A stretch of DNA of 32,162 nt from Candidatus Eiseniibacteriota bacterium. Lineage in GTDB: Bacteria; Eisenbacteria; RBG-16-71-46. Numbering within the stretch: position 1 is the first letter of the stretch; each line of letters begins with the position of its first letter. The translations under genes were made by a program, and so were the position numbers. Under the pieces are notes generated by a model that saw only the letters and a list, made by a program, of their open reading frames with translations, was not told where the DNA came from and did no database searches. This document shows, one piece after another, positions 29,480 to 32,162 of the stretch. The stretch covers positions 1 through 32,162 of the forward strand of contig JACRPT010000007.1 in the NCBI GenBank assembly GCA_016223045.1, given 5' to 3'.

Positions 29480-29971
29480 CTACAGCCTGAAGCGCAGCCC
29501 TGCGAGCAGCTTGAGGTCCGGCACCTCGCTGTTGCCGAGGCCGAAGCGCATCTCACCGAACCAGTGGTTGCCCGAGGCGAGCGGCGCGTCGAAGCCGAGC
29601 GCGATGTTGAGCGCCAGGTCGGTCGAGGTGTCGTCGCGCAGCCCCGGCGGCATGTCGATGCTGATCGAGTTCACGCCCAGGCCGGCGCCGAGGTACGGCC
29701 GCCAGTTCGAGCCCGACATGCGCGCGTGGTAGAGCAGGTCGCCGTTGAAGGCGATGATCGTGCGGTCGCTGCCGAGGCCGATCTCCAGGCTGGGGTCGAA
29801 GCTCCACGGGGCGGCGAACCCCGTGATGGTCAACTGGCCGCCGAGGACGACCTGGTCCGGGCTGACGCTGAAGCCGACCCGGGGCCCGCCCGAGACGACG
29901 GACGAGGACGCAGCGAATGCGACGGCGGGCAGCACGGCGAGCGCGCCGGTGAGAAGCAGCTTCCTGAACAT
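29480..29971 (-). CDS. Outer-membrane beta-barrel-like protein
   Basis: Signal peptide; alternating strands, NWRPYLGAGLGVNS, terminal LKLLAGLRFRL. Confidence 0.65.
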   Translation of the reverse strand: MFRKLLLTGALAVLPAVAFAASSSVVSGGPRVGFSVSPDQVVLGGQLTITGFAAPWSFDPSLEIGLGSDRTIIAFNGDLLYHARMSGSNWRPYLGAGLGVNSISIDMPPGLRDDTSTDLALNIALGFDAPLASGNHWFGEMRFGLGNSEVPDLKLLAGLRFRL

Positions 29972-30186
29972 GGTGTTCCTCCCTTCGGGCGTGGGGAGCG
30001 CCGGTGGGTGCGGGCAAGATAGCCGCGGGTGCCGGGCAAGGCAACCCGGCGAAGAACGCCGAGCAAGGAGCGCGCCCGGCGGCCGGTTCCCCGCGCGGGT
30101 CGCTCCGGGTTCGTGCTTCCCGCGGACTCTACGCTATCCTGCGGCGCTGTTCACGGCCACGCCATCCCGCCGGCCCGGAGGGTCCC

Positions 30187-32073
30187 ATGAACCGTGCATT
30201 CCGCCCGCAGCGGCTGGGCCCGCTGCTGTTGCTCGGTGCCACGCTCGTTGCGCTTCCGGCACGCGCCGCGATTACACCCGGAGCCCGCGAGGTCCTCGAC
30301 CGCTACGTCCAGGCGATGGGGGGCAGGGCGTTCCTCGAGCTGCGCGCGCTGCACACCAGGTCCACGCTCTCCGCGTTCGGGCTCAAGGGCTCGACCGAGT
30401 CGTGGATGGTGCGCCCGAACCTCCACGCCAGCCTCACCGAGATCGGCCCGCTCAAGCTGCGCGACGGCTTCGACGGCACCACGGCGTGGCGCACCGACCC
30501 GGGCGGCAAGATCCTCACGCTCGACGGCAAGGACCTGGAGCGCCTCCGGGCCAGCGCGTGGTTCGACGCCGAGGGCTACCTGCTTCCCGACCAGGGTGGC
30601 GGGAGCGTGGCGATGACGGGCACGGAGCAGGACTCGGCCGGGAGCTACGCGGTGCTCGAGATCACGCCGCCGGTGGGCAAACCGCGCCGCTACTGGTTCG
30701 ACGAGAAGAGCGGGCTGCCGGTGAAGCAGGAGGCGAAGAACGACCAGCAGACCATCGTCGGCCGCGCCCTTGCCTGGCGGACGGTGGCGGGCGTGCTGGT
30801 GGAGGAGCGCTCGGTGACCGAGATCGCGGGGATGCCGGCCAACACCATCACGCTGACGCTCGACTCGGCGTGGGTGAACGAGGAGATCCCGGCCGCGCTG
30901 TTCGCAAAGCCCGCCGAGGGCGGGGGCGAGCCGGTGCACTGGCTCGGAACCCCCGGCGTGGCGAAGCTGCCGTTCGAGTACCGCGGCCGGCACGTGTGGG
31001 TGCGCGCGTCGGTGAACGGCGGCCCGCCCGCCGACTTCATCTTCGACACCGGGGCGAGCATCACGGTGATCGACAGCGCCTACGCCGCGAAGATCGGGCT
31101 CGAGACCCAGGGGCGCCAGCAGGCGCAGGGCGCGGGCGCGTCGGGGGGCGCGTCGTTCGCGCAGCTCCAGTCGCTGCGCGTGGCCGGAGCGGACGGCGAC
31201 GGGGTCGAGCTCGCGGACGTCAAGGTCGGCGTGCTCTCGGTGAACGGCGTGCTCGGCCCGTTCTTCTGGAAGGACGCGGCCGGCGTGATCGGCTTCGACT
31301 TCGTCGTCCGCTTCGTGGACGAGGTGGACTACGACCGGCGCCTGCTGACGCTCTACGATTCGAAGAGCTTCGCGTACGCCGGCAAGGGTGCGGCCGTGCC
31401 GATGACGCTCGCCGGCCACACGCCGGTGGTGAAGATGAAGCTCGACGGCGCCATCGAGGGCGACTTCCGCGTGGACGTGGGCAGCGGCTCGACCGTGGAC
31501 CTGCACGGCCCGTTCGTGAAGCAGAACGGGCTCGACGCGAAGGCCGGCCGCTCGGTCCCGGTCACCGGCGGCGGCTTCGGCGGCACCTTCACCTCGCGCA
31601 TCACGCGATTGAAGAAGCTCGAGCTCGGGCCCTACGCGTGGGACGACCCGGTGGTGTCGCTGTCCGAGGCGACGAGCGGCGCGTTCACCAGCGAGGACTA
31701 CGCCGGCAACATCGGCAACCGCCTGCTCGAGCGCTTCAGGTGCACCTTCGACTACGACCGCCGCGTGCTGTACCTCGAGCCGGGGAAGAAGTTCGCGGAG
31801 CGCGATCGTTTCACCCGCTCGGGGTTCCAGCTCGCGCGCTTCGGCGACACCGTGAAGGCGATGCAGGTGCTGCCCGGCTCGCCGGCGGAGAAGGCGGGGC
31901 TCCAGGCCGGCGACGAAGTGACCGCCATTGATGGCAGGCCGGTCGGTCCGATGACTCCCGACGACGTGACCGCGCTGCTGGACGATGGCGAGCCGGGGAG
32001 CAGGCACACGCTTACGGTGAAGCGCGAGGGCGGGGAGAGGACGCTGAAGATCAGGCTGAAGGAGATGCTCTAA
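30187..32073 (+). CDS. Secreted retropepsin-like aspartyl protease with C-terminal PDZ domain
   Basis: Signal peptide; ADFIFDTGASITVIDSAYAAKIGL; second lobe FRVDVGSGSTVDLHGPFVKQNGL; PDZ VLPGSPAEKAGLQAGDEVTAIDGRPV. Confidence 0.85.
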   Translation: MNRAFRPQRLGPLLLLGATLVALPARAAITPGAREVLDRYVQAMGGRAFLELRALHTRSTLSAFGLKGSTESWMVRPNLHASLTEIGPLKLRDGFDGTTAWRTDPGGKILTLDGKDLERLRASAWFDAEGYLLPDQGGGSVAMTGTEQDSAGSYAVLEITPPVGKPRRYWFDEKSGLPVKQEAKNDQQTIVGRALAWRTVAGVLVEERSVTEIAGMPANTITLTLDSAWVNEEIPAALFAKPAEGGGEPVHWLGTPGVAKLPFEYRGRHVWVRASVNGGPPADFIFDTGASITVIDSAYAAKIGLETQGRQQAQGAGASGGASFAQLQSLRVAGADGDGVELADVKVGVLSVNGVLGPFFWKDAAGVIGFDFVVRFVDEVDYDRRLLTLYDSKSFAYAGKGAAVPMTLAGHTPVVKMKLDGAIEGDFRVDVGSGSTVDLHGPFVKQNGLDAKAGRSVPVTGGGFGGTFTSRITRLKKLELGPYAWDDPVVSLSEATSGAFTSEDYAGNIGNRLLERFRCTFDYDRRVLYLEPGKKFAERDRFTRSGFQLARFGDTVKAMQVLPGSPAEKAGLQAGDEVTAIDGRPVGPMTPDDVTALLDDGEPGSRHTLTVKREGGERTLKIRLKEML

Positions 32074-32162
32074 ATCGTTTCGCCTGAATCGGCGAAGGGC
32101 TTGAAAAACGTGAGACCTGCCTTTATCTCTGAGGTTGTCGAAGTCCAGCAGCCCAGAGACAA

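Noticed and set aside
32079-32096. TTCGCC-TGAATC-GGCGAA inverted repeat after the last CDS as a terminator
   Set aside because: 6-bp stem without a following T-run; too weak to call.

Overview
GC-rich bacterial chromosomal window, probably from an uncultured FCB-like lineage such as 'Ca. Eisenbacteria' (inference from FlgD/T9SS-like C-terminal domains, not proven). About 20 genes are supported. They include a bS22/AURKAIP1-COX24-like start at the left edge, a degenerate tandem family of small secreted beta-propeller-like proteins, a YhaO/YhaN (SbcD/SbcC-like) pair, an M28 PSMA-like peptidase, a DUF2079 membrane protein, and an IS110-family (IS1111-like) element with 14-bp inverted repeats. 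Further right are large secreted proteins with repeats and FlgD-like C-termini, a C39-like peptidase, two ECF sigma/anti-sigma pairs, an exported DUF255 thioredoxin-like protein coupled to DsbD, and a retropepsin-PDZ protein. The strongest discovery candidate is the IS110/IS1111 element. Its 130-nt 5' leader folds on paper into a closed multi-branch RNA that sequesters the transposase RBS and start, with a mutually exclusive alternative hairpin. Its 300-bp 3' non-coding region is structured and has short matches to the element ends and flanks, as expected of a bridge/seekRNA. The element also abuts and truncates a secreted beta-propeller/FlgD-domain gene. Other notable points: an ECF sigma factor with an apparent in-frame deletion in region 4, a low-complexity insertion inside a conserved FlgD-like domain, and gene fossils.
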